Assembly (NCBI GenBank): GCA_007570785.1
Contig: ML661900.1
Span: 4,484,864 to 4,548,863, forward strand
Direction: 5' to 3'
Length of the DNA stretch: 64,000 bases
From: Antilocapra americana
Lineage: Eukaryota > Chordata > Mammalia > Artiodactyla > Antilocapridae
Shown here: one piece after another, positions 53,876 to 64,000 of the stretch
How the letters are laid out: every line of letters starts with the position of its first letter
Numbering within the stretch: the first letter of the stretch is position 1
The notes under the pieces: model-generated
What the model was told of the DNA's origin: nothing
Seen by the model: the letters and a program-made list of their open reading frames with translations, nothing else
The model's database searches: none
Program-made: the position numbers and the translations under genes

Positions 53876-54433
53876 AAGATGTGTGTGCAGCTCTCAATAT
53901 GGGCCCCTCGCTCTGCCTTGCCTGCGGGCCTGGTCCAGCCTGGTGGGGCCCAGCCCCCCTCTCACCGCCCCCTGAGGAATGCCATTTGGGACACAGGGTG
54001 TCCTAGCTCAGGGTCATCTCTGTCCTATGTTCTCAGCCTCTGTCCCTAGCTCAGAAAGGGCTGAGGTCCCTCATCCTTTTGCCCACACGCTCCCCACCCC
54101 CAGCTCTCTCTGTAGGGGCTTAAGACGTGCTGGCTTATCTCACTCCATCATCTTTCCCCTTCTCCTCTCAGTCCATCAAACTGTTTGCAGCTCCCTGAAC
54201 AAACAGAAAAGACAGGAAAATGAAAACAGAGAAACAGAGAAGAATGAGAAAAAGAATATAGAGAGGAGGTACACACTAGAGGAAGGGATGGCACTTCAGC
54301 TGCTCCCTGGAGTTCTCATCCAACCCCTAACCTCACTAAGGCTCACCCAACAGAGTGGAGAACGGGGAGGGGGTTTCAAACCTCCATACTTTTGCTTCCC
54401 ACAGGGAACCCTCTCCCTCACTCTTTTTCCCTG
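53876..54433. other. Non-genic stretch
   Basis: A 151-codon frame at 53979-54434 has no domain. Purine-rich at 54205-54275. Confidence 0.4.
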
Positions 54434-54452
54434 AAAAAAAAAAAAAAAAAAA
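54434..54452. repeat. A19 homopolymer
   Basis: Nineteen A in a row. It may be the remnant of a retroposon tail, but no body is recognisable upstream. Confidence 0.95.
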
Positions 54453-54704
54453 CAAAGTCCACTCAGCTTAAATTAAACTCAGGTGGCTTCTCCTCCAGGA
54501 CTCCTCCCCAGGTGAGGAGGTTTCCCTGGTTCTTACAGCCCCCTGTGTTTCTCTCCATCACTATTCTGCAGTCAAGGGCTGGAAGCTTAGATGCCTACAG
54601 GGACCAAAGAGGAAATGACAGTGAATAAAAGGGTGTAAGTGATGCAGTCAGAAGCTGGGTTAGGACTTGAGAAGGGGAGAGCACGTGGCCTGCCTAAGGC
54701 ATCA

Positions 54705-55265
54705 ACACCAAGTCACTTTATGGCCCAGTGATTCCACTCCTGCAAGAAACCCAAGAGAATGGAAAACATGTTCCCACAAAGTCTATGACACAAATGTCCA
54801 CAGTGCCAATATTCCTAATTGCCCCAAAGTGGGAATATCTAAATGTCCATGAGTGAATGAATAAACAAAATATGGAATATCTGTAGACTGGAATATTATT
54901 GGGCCATAAAAAGGATTGAAATACAGACATGCTACAACATGGATCAACTGAAAACATTCAGTTATGGGCAAGAAGTTAGTCACAGAAAGCCACCTCTTAT
55001 ATGATTCTATTTATATGAAATATCCAGAATAGGCAAATCCATAGAGACAGACAGAAGCTCAGTGGTTGCCAGGGCCTGCGGGGTGGAGACAGGAGGAGTA
55101 ACTGCTAATGGGTACAGGGTTTCCTTTTGGGGTGAGGAAAATGCTCCGGAATTAGACAGTGATGATGGTTGCATAATCTTGTGACTATACTAAAAAAGAC
55201 TGAATTGTACACTTTAAAGTGGTCAGTTTTATGGTATGTAAATTATATCTCAATGAGAAAAAACC
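54705..55265 (+). mobile_element. L1M LINE 3'-end fragment
   Basis: GCCCAGTGATTCCACTCCTG, ATATGGAATATCTGTAGACT, GGAATATTATTGGGCCATAA, AGTGGTTGCCAGGGCCTGCG and TTGTACACTTTAAAGTGGTC are L1 3'-end phrases in order. No ORF. Confidence 0.9.
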
Positions 55266-55956
55266 TAATGGTTTAAAATGGAACAAAACATAGCCATCAG
55301 CCACATCCCTGGCTGGGGCCTCCAATTTTCAACTTCTAGTTTATACATCTGTCTCCTCTACAAGAATGGAGAGTCAGCCCTACCTGAGGCCAGCCCCTCA
55401 GTGGTCCCCAGAGCTGGCATCCCAAGGGGCAGGCACTTGAGCCACAACAGTGACCACAGCAGCATGTGAACGCAGGCCACATTTCATGTTTCACACGACC
55501 TCCTTCAGAGGACCCTGGTCCAGTCACTCAGGCAAGGACCACTGAGGCCCAGGTTCAGGGTCGACTGAACTAGGGTCACACGGCGAGCCGGAGATAGAAC
55601 TTCGAAGCCAGGCCTCCCAAGCCGGTGCAGGACGACCAGGGCCGCCGGTAACCAGCCTCTGGTGGACAGAGAGGTTGGATACAAAAGCATGGGCAGCTCT
55701 GCCACTGCGTCCTGCTTCAAGGGCCCCAGACTCCCCAGGCCTCAGAATCAAGTCTACCACCTGGATCTGGCCACTGCAGTGAGCCCCCTGCCCCTTGTTC
55801 CTCCCTCAGCACCACCACCCCCAGGAGCCCACAGTTGCTTCCCACAAGTCCTAGGCACGGCCAGCACGATGACCTGGGCATCCAGTCCTCAGAGGCCTGG
55901 ACACTGTAGGTGGCCAGGGGCAGAAGCTGAGCCTCTTGTAGAATGGCCTTCTGGGG
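55266..55956. other. Non-genic stretch with some CpG
   Basis: 55530-55660 has locally raised CpG and a MIR-like GGTCACACGGCGAGCCGGAG block at 55574. No gene. Confidence 0.4.
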
Positions 55957-56032
55957 TAGGATGATCAACGATCCCTGGACTGAGAAGTGCTGAACTGGAC
56001 AGTCCTGGGCAAAACGGGACGGTTGGCCACAG
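55957..56032. repeat. Old interspersed repeat (same family as 41432-41518)
   Basis: TGATCAACGATCCCTGGACT and CAGTCCTGGGCAAAACGGGA, then CGGTTGGCCACAG. It shares the 'CAGTCC..GGGCAAA..GGGACGGTTGG' text with the 41.4-kb element. Family not assigned. Confidence 0.45.
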
Positions 56033-57074
56033 TGCCTGAGAGGTCCATCTCCTTTCTCAGTCCCAGGGCGGGTCACAGAGCATGGGGGCTCCTTTCTTCA
56101 GAAGCCTTTCCCCACCTCCTCTCGCATTCACCTTCTCCTTGTCTTGGCCATCCTCCTCCCAGAACCGTCCATCAGCAGAAAGGAACCCTCTCCCTCAGCT
56201 TCCCCTTCAGGTCCCCCAAGGGCAGCAGGTTCCTGGCACTACCCCCATGAGCTCCTGTGTTTGTGGAGACGCCCTGGTAGCCACTGGGTGAGGCCATTTA
56301 CTCCTCCTTCACCCATGGCCTCCCTGTAGATTATCAGCTCCCAGAGGACAGGAAACTGTCTTGTTCGGTTCACAGATGTGCCTAGTGTAGATGACTAGGT
56401 GCCCATTTGCTGAATGAAGGACTGGGTCTATTTTCCATTCTAGGCATTGCTACAGTAGGTTTGAACTGCTAAAGAAGGCTTCAGGTGGCCATAAAGGCCT
56501 CTGATCCCTCATACCTCCCAGCCACCCCTTAACTCACTGACAGGCCCCACCCCTGGCACCTCCAGAGACCCCCAGCCTTCGCTCCCGTAGGTCACCATTC
56601 TGAAGTCTCTCTCAGGCCTGTTCTTGGGCACCAAGCTCGGTGAAGTCTGACCTCATCACTACCCGCCCAGTCCGGTGAGGTTCCCTCCCCAGCTGAGCCC
56701 TCGAACACCTTAGGGAGGGTGTGCATGGGAGAAGGAGGGCAGAGCTGGGGGTGGGCCCAACCGCAGGTTACCCAGGCCCTGGGTCATTCTCGAGATGGAA
56801 GGGTGTGCGGGTGTCTCAAGGTCTGTCTGCCAGCACCTGGGTGCAAGGCCAGGGCTGGCAGAGGAGAGGAGGAGAGGAGTGGAGGGGAGGGGGGAGAAGG
56901 GACAAGACAGGGAGGAACAGGGAGGAGCTACTCTTAGCCCTGGAGTCCCAGGAAGGCTGAGTCAGAGTTCCACACAGTGATGAACGGGCGGGACAGCCCA
57001 TTACATGTAGACACAAATATTCCCCAACAATGCAGATCACCACCCTGCTGTTCAGAGTGAAGTAAAGCGGGAGA
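56033..57074. other. Non-genic stretch with an L2 end
   Basis: 56310-56430 (ATTATCAGCTCCCAGAGGAC, AGGAAACTGTCTTGTTCGG, ATTTGCTGAATGAAGG) is an L2 3' end. The purine-rich tract at 56860-56930 is GGAGAGGAGGAGAGGAG-type. Confidence 0.5.
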
Positions 57075-57780
57075 GAAGGTCCTCCTAACCCTGTTCATAC
57101 AGTGACGGTGAGCCTGGTCATAGACTGTGCACCAGCGCTGTTCACAGAAGGAGCCCCAACCGTCCTCCCACACAAAGCCCAGGCCCTAGTCCCATAACTC
57201 TCTTCACACTCTGAGCCTGAAGCCGGCCCGCACGCTGAGTCTCGGCCCCCCTCACACACAGGGATCCCCCACCCTCCTCAGACAAGGAGCACCAACCCTG
57301 GTCACACACTGAGCTTCGACCCTCCTCTCACACTGAACCGGCATTCCTCAAATGGAGAAACCGGACGCTGGCCACAATGGAGCCCTGGCTCGGGTCACAC
57401 ACTGAACTCCTTTCCTCATGCACAGAGTCCTGATCCTGGTCACACAGGGATCCCCCACCCTCCTCACACAGGAGCACCAATCCCGGTCACATGCCGAGCA
57501 CGGACCCTAACTACAAGCTGATCCCCGAGCCTCCTCACAATTGCAGCCCCGACCTCCTCACACATGGAGCCCTGACCTTGATCACAAACTGAACTCTGAC
57601 CCTGGTCACACTCCAAGACCTGACCGTCATTACATGCTGAGGCCTCTACACAAACGGAGTCCCAACCTCCTCACCCAAGGAGCACCAACCCTGGTCACAC
57701 ACAGAGCCCCGACACTAGATACACATTGAGCCCCGAACCTCCTGACACACGGAGCCCTGACCTGAAGGGCAGACTGACCC
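57075..57780. repeat. Degenerate tandem array of ~24-bp units
   Basis: About 25-30 diverged units alternating two flavours, ACCCTGGTCACACACTGAGC and ACCCTCCTCACACAAGGAGC (for example 57297-57320, 57429-57450, 57463-57500, 57596-57615, 57680-57710). The pairing suggests a ~48-bp higher-order period. Not a known transposon. Confidence 0.85.
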
Positions 57781-58261
57781 TCAAAGATACGGAGGCGGTT
57801 CCAGCAGCATCAGCCTTTCACCTCCGCCATTCCTCAGGCCTGGGTGACAGATACGGCGTCTGGGTATCTGAGACAGATCCCAGCTCTGAGTGACTGTTGG
57901 CAGCTGGTGCCCAAGGTGGCTCCTGGTGGCTGATTTCTTGACCTTCTCAAGACCAAGACTGAGCAGGTGACAAGCTCCTCTGTGTCCAGGACACAGCATG
58001 TGTCTAGTAGACACCAGGTCCTCTAGGAGCCCCCACCCCAGGCTTCCATGGCGAAGCTGCCATGCCCATCTCTCCCCCTCCCCAGCCCAGCAGAGCTTGC
58101 TCTCTTTCTCTTCCCCATCTCTTCCAGCTCCACCTCCCTCTCTTCCAAGAAAAAGCTGTGAATTTCTAGGTACCTGTCCCCTCCACCTTCCCCCTTCCCC
58201 TCTCCTGGCCTTCCCCAACCCAGATACACATGGAACAGGCCCCCATTCAGTGTCCTCAGCT
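57781..58261. other. Non-genic stretch
   Basis: No gene or named repeat. The minus frame at 57781-58218 (145 codons) has no domain. Confidence 0.4.
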
Positions 58262-58345
58262 GACTGTCAGTTAATCCCTGCAGAGGTGTTAGCTGATAAT
58301 TAAGACGTTAGCTGAGAACTTAACATGTGATTCCCTGCCAGGAGT
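58262..58345. promoter_or_regulatory. Candidate regulatory block
   Basis: CTGTCAGTTAATCCCTGC, GTTAGCTGATAATTAAGACG and TTAGCTGAGAACTTAACATG, with GTTAGCTGA repeated twice. AT-rich and repeat-free. Confidence 0.28.
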
Positions 58346-59036
58346 ATTTTGGTTTTAACAGGTTGCTCTTTGAAATGGGAAAACCTTCAAGACCCAGCCA
58401 AATAGCAGACAGGGGATGCTGGGGGGTGGGGGGTGGGGTGGATATTTTGTGCCTGGAGCTCTTCCAGCCTTCCTGAAACCCACTCTGTCTCACCTCCCCG
58501 TCACGGGGTGGACAGTACTCAGGCATAGCGGTTGCCTCCCAGGCTTTCTCCACCTCCTTAGAGTTGATGCCACTGAACATATGATGAAACCTCACTGAAG
58601 CTCAGTTGCTTCATCTATAGATGGGTTTATAGAATATCAGCCCTGCAGGACTATGACGGCACACAGGAGGCCCTCCACCCTTCAGAGCTCCCATCATCCC
58701 AAACTTCCCTTTGCTTCTTCCTTCCGCACCTCTCACCTCCTCACATTCTATCCCGAATCAACGGCCAAATCTATTGTCTGAACCCCCTACCACCTTTCCC
58801 CAGACCATGATCAGTGGAATCAAACAGCAAGACCTGGACAGACATGAGCTTGTGGGGACATTTGTCAGATGCTGGGACAGGAGCTTCAGAGCAAGGAGAA
58901 AGGACAGCTCACTCAATAAACGGCGTCCAAACTACTGGCTAGTCATCTGGGGGGAAACTGCTTAGATAGCTATCCTCAAACCACACCCATAGAAACATTC
59001 TGAACGAACCAGAAATTTAAATATTTTTAAATACTA
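58346..59036. other. Non-genic stretch
   Basis: 58585-58640 looks like the 3' half of a forward MIR. 58660-58800 is pyrimidine-rich, possibly a scrap of L2. No gene. Confidence 0.35.
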
Positions 59037-59264
59037 TGCGTGCTGCATGCTCAGTCGCTTCAGTCGTAACTGGCTTTTTGTGACCCTGTGGACTGTAGCC
59101 CACTATTAGATCTCTGTTCATGAGATCCTCCAGGCAAGAATACTTGAGTGGATTGCCATCCCCTCCTCCAGGGGATCTTCCCAACCCAGGAATCTAACAC
59201 ACATCTCTTACATCTCCTGCATTGACACGTGTGTTCTTTACCACTAGCGCCACCCGGGAAGCCC
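59037..59264 (-). mobile_element. Bov-tA SINE
   Basis: Reverse copy: CATGCTCAGTCGCTTCAGTC, CCAGGCAAGAATACTTGAGT, and head CACTAGCGCCACCCGGGAAG. Diverged in the middle. Confidence 0.93.
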
Positions 59265-59800
59265 CTTAAACATCACGAAGAACTAGAAAACAACATAAGA
59301 CAACTTTTCAAAACTTTTCAGTGGGTAATGCCAGAAACTGTAAAGGAAAATAGTGATGGACTTGACCACAGGACCATTTCAAACTTTAAAGGGGTTAAAA
59401 AAAAAGCTCCATAAATTGAAATGACCAAAAACGGCCACAAAACTGTGAAAAAAAAATTGCAACATATGGCAGATAAAAGGTTAAATCTCTCATCCTCTCA
59501 TAAATCAGTTTGCTCTTACAGGTCAATAAGATGCATTTCACACACCCTCCCACCAAACAAGGTTGCCTGTGACCTCCCCACAGCTAATGCATGATCAATG
59601 CTCAGTCTGCATTGTACTTGACCTCATGCTTGAAACATGTCTTGCCCTTGGCTTCCAGGATGGTATACCTGGCTCTCTTCCACCTCACTCACTGCACCTT
59701 CTCAGTCATCTTTTCGGTGCCTCCCCAGCTCCCTCACTTCAGACCAAAGGAGGCTCCAGGTCTAGGTCTCTGATCCTTCTCTTTTGTACCTCTGCACTGT

Positions 59801-60121
59801 GTTTAATCGCTCAGTCATGTCCCACTCTTTGCAACCCCATGGACTGCAGCCTGCCAGTCCTCTCTACCATGGGGATTCTCCAGGCAGGAATACTGGAGTG
59901 GGTTGCCATGCCCCCCTTCAGGGGATCTTCCCAACCCATGGATCGAATCTGGTCTCCCACATTGCAGACGGATTCTTTACCATCTGAGCCACCAGGAAGC
60001 CCACGAATACTGGAGTGGGTAGTCTATCGCTTCTCCAGAGGATCTTCTCAGCCCAAGAACCAAACCAGGGTCTCCTGCATTGCAGGTGGGTTTTTTACCA
60101 GCTGAGCTACCAGGGAAGCCC
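59801..60121 (-). mobile_element. Composite Bov SINE (Bov-tA with duplicated unit)
   Basis: Two reverse Bov units: body plus head (59801-60002), then a second partial unit that repeats GAATACTGGAGTGGGTAG and the head GCTGAGCTACCAGGGAAG. The L2 flanks CTCTGCACTGT and CTTTGCATCTA look like a diverged target duplication, since the L2 text continues across it. Confidence 0.9.
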
Positions 60122-60565
60122 TTTGCATCTATACTCACTCCCTTCATGCTCTTATTCAATTTCATAGCTTTATGCTGATGACTATGTATTTGTCTCTCTG
60201 GTTCAGACCTGGGCCCTGAACTTCATCCTCATGTCCATTTCTATTTAGATGTCTACTAGCATCTCACACTTTACCTGTCCACAGCCGGGGCCCACCTGGG
60301 CAGTCGTACCAAGCCCCACACTCAGCAAGGTCCCAGGCTTGGTTTAATGCTCTACTCTCAGCACTTTGAAATTCTTAATATTATTTTTTAAACAAAAGGC
60401 CACACATTTCATTTAGCTCTGGCTTCCACACATCATGTAGCCAGCCCCATCCATAGCCGAGCTCCTCTCCTCCCCTACAGCAAACCCACTCTTCTCAACC
60501 CTCTGCTCTGTGGATGGCAGCAGCCCCATCCTTCTCCCTACTTGGGCCAAAACCTTTGGAGTCAT

Positions 60566-60946
60566 TGTTATGGACTGAATGTTTGTGTCTCCCAAAATTC
60601 ATATGCTGGAACCCCAACTCCCAATGTGATGGTGTCTGGAGGTGGGACATGAAGTGGGGTAGATGAGGTCATGAAGGTGGGCCCTTGTGATGGGATTGGT
60701 AACCTTATAAGAAGAGGAAGAGACACCAGGGCTCAGTCTCTCCGTGTGCACACAAAAAAGTCACATGAGCACACAGCGAGATGGTAGTCATCTACAAGCC
60801 AAGTAGAGGGTCCTCGCCAAGAACTGTGTCTGCCAGCACCTTGATCTTGGACTTCCCAGTCTAAAGAAGTGTGAGAAATAAATGTGTGTTGTTTAAGCCA
60901 CCCAGCCTATGGTATTTGGTTATGGCAGCTTAAAATGACTAAGACA
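60566..60946 (+). mobile_element. MST/MLT1A-type ERVL-MaLR solo LTR
   Basis: Begins TGTTATGGACTGAATGTTTG and ends GACTAAGACA. Internal landmarks are CCAATGTGATGGTGTCTGGA, AACCTTATAAGAAGAGGAAG (TATA-like), TTGATCTTGGACTTCCCAG and AATAAATGTGTGTTGTTTAA (poly-A signal). It has TG...CA termini and an imperfect 5-bp duplication, GTCAT (60561-60565) and GTAAT (60947-60951). No internal coding region is present. Confidence 0.93.
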
Positions 60947-60976
60947 GTAATCTTTGGCTCTCTCTCTCTGTCTCAC

Positions 60977-60995
60977 ATACACACACACACCACCT
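60977..60995. repeat. Short (CA)n patch
   Basis: ATACACACACACACAC within the L2, expanded relative to its ACACCC consensus context. Confidence 0.8.
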
Positions 60996-61799
60996 CATCC
61001 AATCTGCCAGCAAATCCTACTGGCTCTACCATTAACATGTACTCAGAATATTTTCACTTCTCCCCACTTCCAGCAAGACCCCTTAGGCCAAACCCTACCA
61101 TCTCTTCCCCGGACTATCACAACCGTCTACCGCCTGATCTGCCTGCTTCCATTCTGGCCCCCTTCAGTAGCTGGAGTGGTCTGGCTAAAATGAAATTCAG
61201 ATTGTGTCATACTGTTATTCAGAACCTTCCATGTCTCCCGGCTTTCCCCACTTCACTCTGAGGAAAAGCCCAGGCCTTAGGGTGCTCACAAGGCCCTTTG
61301 AGGTCTGGCTGTTGATCCCTCTCTGGTCGCACACCCCACTCTCTCCCTCCCGCACCCTGTTCCAGCCACACTGGCCTTCTCCCCGAGCCCTGAACAGGCC
61401 AGGCCTACCCCTGACTCAGGGACCCAGACATCCGTGTGACTCATTCTCTCGCCTCCCACAGGTCTCTCCCTTACTGCCGCTTCCCGGCGAGGCCTTCCTG
61501 ACTGCCATATCCGAGTGTCCCAACGCTTCTCATCCCACCCTGCTCACTTTCCTTCTCATTAGCGCTTAGCACTCATACACACACTAGATTTCACTTGATT
61601 ATCTGTTTTTCCTTGGCTGTCTCTCCTTCACAAGAGCTTAAGTTCCACGGAGCAGGGATTTTGTTTTGTCAATTTCGTTCACTGTTAGGTCCCTAAACAA
61701 AACAGTATCCAACACGTGGTAGATGCTCAATTAATGCTTACTGAATAAAGGGACAGATGAATAGAAGAATGAGCTGAGAGCGTGGCATGAATAGGCACT

Positions 61800-62454
61800 T
61801 GATAAACAGGCAAAGAAATTGAAATGGCCAAAGCACACACTCGAATATGCCCAATCTCATCGGTGATCAAAGAAATATAAAATAAATCAGTTTTACCTAC
61901 CAGGTTGGCAGGGATTTAAGTGAGTGATAATGTCAGGTTGGCAAGGGTGAAGGAACAAGGCCTTTTGTACATGACAAGTCAGCACAAGTTTCTGGAGGTT
62001 GATCTGGCCTGTGGGTCAAACCTGGAAATGTGCGTGCCCTCTGACCCAGGCAGTCCACTTCCAGAAACACCCCCAAAGGACCCATAATCCAAGTGCACAC
62101 AGATGTAGGACCTGGGAGGTTCCCTGAGTGAAGTTTATAAATAACCAAACACCAGAAACAACCTAAATGGCCTCTGACAGGATTAATAACTGATAACATT
62201 ATCTAAAGACTATCCATACAATGGGTGTAAAAGGAAGGGAAGAACACTAGAACAATCTATACAATAACAAGTGAGAAGTCAAGTCACAGGGCAGTATAAC
62301 TAGTATGACAGTTTTTCCTTTTGAAATATGTTTCTAAGTACATAGAAACAAGTCTGGAAGGATATGATACATGGAACTAGTTAGCAGTGGCTAGCTTTGG
62401 CAAGGAAGAGATTTGGGGAAGAGCATGAACTGCATGCTTTAGATACTTCTACAG
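61800..62454 (+). mobile_element. L1M LINE 3'-end fragment, 5' part
   Basis: GCCCTCTGACCCAGGCAGTC, CTTCCAGAAACACCCCCAAA, CATAATCCAAGTGCACACAG and AAGACTATCCATACAATGGG are L1 tail phrases. Interrupted at 62455 by a SINE and ending about 62695. Confidence 0.8.
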
Positions 62455-62632
62455 GGACTTCCCTGGCAGTCCAGTGGCTAAGACTTTGCCTTCCAAGTTA
62501 AGGGATGTGGGTTTGATCCCTGGTGAGGGAGCTAAGATCCCCATGCCTCACAGCCATAAAACAGAAAGAATACTGTAACAAATTCAATAAAGACTTTAAA
62601 AATGGTGCACATAAAAAAAAACTTAAAAAATA
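62455..62632 (+). mobile_element. tRNA-Glu-type ruminant SINE
   Basis: GGACTTCCCTGGCAGTCCAG, GTGGGTTTGATCCCTGGTGA and AATTCAATAAAGACTTTAAA, with an A-rich tail. It lies inside the L1 fragment. Confidence 0.9.
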
Positions 62633-62695
62633 GTCTATCTACATTGTTAGATCAGTAGGTAGATATACGGAACATATTACCTTAATAGTTGGAAA

Positions 62696-64000
62696 AATGA
62701 CTCCGCCTTAGGAGAAAACACATCCCTTGTCTCCCCAGTGCTGAAGGAGGCAGAAATAGGGCATCCTAAGCCCTCATTATCTGGTCCTGCCTCATCCCTG
62801 TTACCCCACCCACATCCACGCCCACACCCCAGCACTCTGGGTTCCAAGCTCACGAAACACTTTTCTATTCCTGGTTCCTCTCACAGCTCCACACCTGTCT
62901 CACAGCTCCGTTCACAGGCACAAAGGCCCAGTCGGCCCTGACCAGTGACCTCCTCAGCCTGAAGTCTGCTGTCAGAGAGCCAGAAGGGGGAAGACAAGGA
63001 CTCCGAGAGCACCCTTCACAGCCAGCCCTGCAGCCTCTAGCGGGAACCCGAGGTCTCTGCCCCAGGGACAGCTTGCAGGATCTATTGACTGTGGCCCGAG
63101 CAGGCTTGACCGCCCCTGACTCCAGGGCCCCCTCTGTAGGCCCTGGACACAGCTGCTCCGAGGGTGCCAACGTGGGCCCAGCAAATCGGGGACTGAACAG
63201 AGGAAGGGGGGGGCTGGGGTTCCAGCTCCCATTAACATCACCAGCTTGAATCGATAGAATCATAGGTCCCATGCAATATTTGGGACATACTTATGCTGAA
63301 AAATGATCTGTCGTTCTTCTGAAGTTCGCATTGAGCTGGACATCCTGTATTTGTTCTGGCAAGCCTAGCTCCCACTGCTTCCCAGCCCTTGACCCCAAGC
63401 AGAAAAGCCGCCACTGGAGTACCCAGGAGCAACCGAGAAATGTCCTCTCTCGGGCCCAACACCGAAGGATTAAAAGTAATTAAAAGTGAGCAGGGCTGTT
63501 CTTGGTGCCAGAAACAGCGCCTTTGCCCTGGGGGTGGCCTGTAGACAGCGGGGACCTTCCAGAGTAAGAGCCCCCACTCACAGAAGCACACACACCAGGT
63601 GAGTGAAAGCAGCAGCTCCTGCAGGGAAAAGCCAGTGATAGCAACAGATGAGAAACCTCAGAGGCAAAGGCTCCCACCGCCAAAAGAACCTGGCTGGTGG
63701 GTACCACGAAGGATCCTTAACCAGCTGCAGACAGCAATATGTGGGAGCCATGTGGGGGCCTCTCTGTGTCTTGGGGGCAAGGCCTGGTGAGCAGGGGTTG
63801 CTGCTGAGGTGGCCGGCCTCTTGGAGGTCTGGGAACTCCTCCCCAGGAGGCCCTGTGAGGGCCTGGGGGCTTCAAACCCCACGCTGTGTGCCCCCCATTG
63901 CCCTGACAGGGGCTCATCCACCCAGTGCCTGGAGGCCCTACTCTTAGAGTCCTCCCACCCAGTGCAGAGACATACCAAGGGAGAGCCCACTTCCATCTCC
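62696..64000. other. Non-genic stretch to window end, with an old repeat at 63240-63380
   Basis: 63267-63365 contains ATGCAATATTTGGGACATAC, TGATCTGTCGTTCTTCTGAA and GGACATCCTGTATTTGTTCT. This is half of a known palindromic old repeat whose family I do not assign. The rest is GC-rich. Antisense pairs of open frames (62865-63272, 63658-63996) have no domain. Confidence 0.4.

Larger units (their letters stand above)
59560..61755 (+). mobile_element. Long L2 LINE fragment (RT to 3' end) with two later insertions
   Basis: Excluding the insertions at 59801-60121 and 60566-60946, the three parts read as one L2 in order: GCCCTTGGCTTCCAGGATGG and TCCTTCTCTTTTGTACC (upstream RT), TTTATGCTGATGACTATG (RT active-site YADD at 60171-60182), CCAATCTGCCAGCAAATCCT, AATTCAGATTGTGTCATACT, CAGCCACACTGGCCTTC, and the 3' end AAGTTCCACGGAGCAGGGAT with TGCTCAATTAATGCTTACTG. 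Many stops and frameshifts, so no protein. L2 is CR1-clade and predates eutherian radiation. Confidence 0.92.

Noticed and set aside
54434..54452. A19 tract as processed-pseudogene tail
   Set aside because: The 500 bp upstream show no spliced-gene or retroposon body, and no flanking duplication is visible.
1..64000. CRISPR array, prokaryotic operon, phage or toxin system
   Set aside because: Repeat content, CpG depletion and lack of coding density are those of a mammalian nuclear genome. The tandem repeats here lack spacer structure.

Overview
This is a piece of a ruminant (Bovidae/Pecora) nuclear genome. The diagnostic evidence is repeated Bov-tA/Bov-A SINEs, BovB (RTE) LINE fragments and tRNA-Glu-type ruminant SINEs. 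They are mixed with older repeats common to mammals: MIR, L2, L1M and ERVL-MaLR LTRs. The sequence alone does not separate cattle, sheep, goat and other bovids. I find no open reading frame I can support as a protein-coding gene, and no rRNA, tRNA gene, CRISPR array or prokaryotic feature. The longer open frames are chance frames in GC-rich DNA or run through SINEs and tandem repeats.

Layout. 0-13 kb is non-genic DNA with MIR/L2 relics, four Bov-tA copies, an L1 tail with a nested SINE, and two AT-rich blocks that look like conserved regulatory DNA (5.46 and 8.37 kb). The only clear gene-associated feature is a dense CpG island at about 13.39-14.56 kb, with a GC-box-rich shoulder at 15.64-15.97 kb. 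It carries good 5' splice-site matches on both strands: minus-strand donors ending at 13530 and 15953, and a plus-strand donor after 14263. I read it as a TATA-less promoter with non-coding or 5'UTR first exon(s). The rest of the window would then be long intron and/or upstream intergenic DNA. The gene cannot be named from this sequence. Three CTCF-like motifs in one orientation lie just beside the island.

16-48 kb is non-genic DNA with MIRs, MLT1-type LTRs (19.9 and 36.4 kb), L1 tails (20.5 and 31.9 kb), Bov SINEs, an inverted pair of BovB ends (37.4/38.1 kb) and several candidate cis-regulatory blocks, the best at 22.68-22.90 and 30.99-31.37 kb. 48-64 kb holds the most unusual DNA. There is a near-perfect 17-bp, 12-copy minisatellite (48.89-49.09 kb), a roughly 140-bp local duplication (52.1/52.8 kb), an old degenerate tandem array of GGTCACAC/CCTCACAC-type units (57.08-57.78 kb), and a roughly 2.2-kb fossil L2 with its reverse-transcriptase YADD motif still readable, split by a Bov SINE and a MaLR solo LTR (59.56-61.76 kb).

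The interest is regulatory and structural: a promoter-like CpG island, neighbouring CTCF-like motifs, AT-rich enhancer-like blocks in GC-rich surroundings, and datable nested transposons. I did not find evidence of an undescribed protein system.
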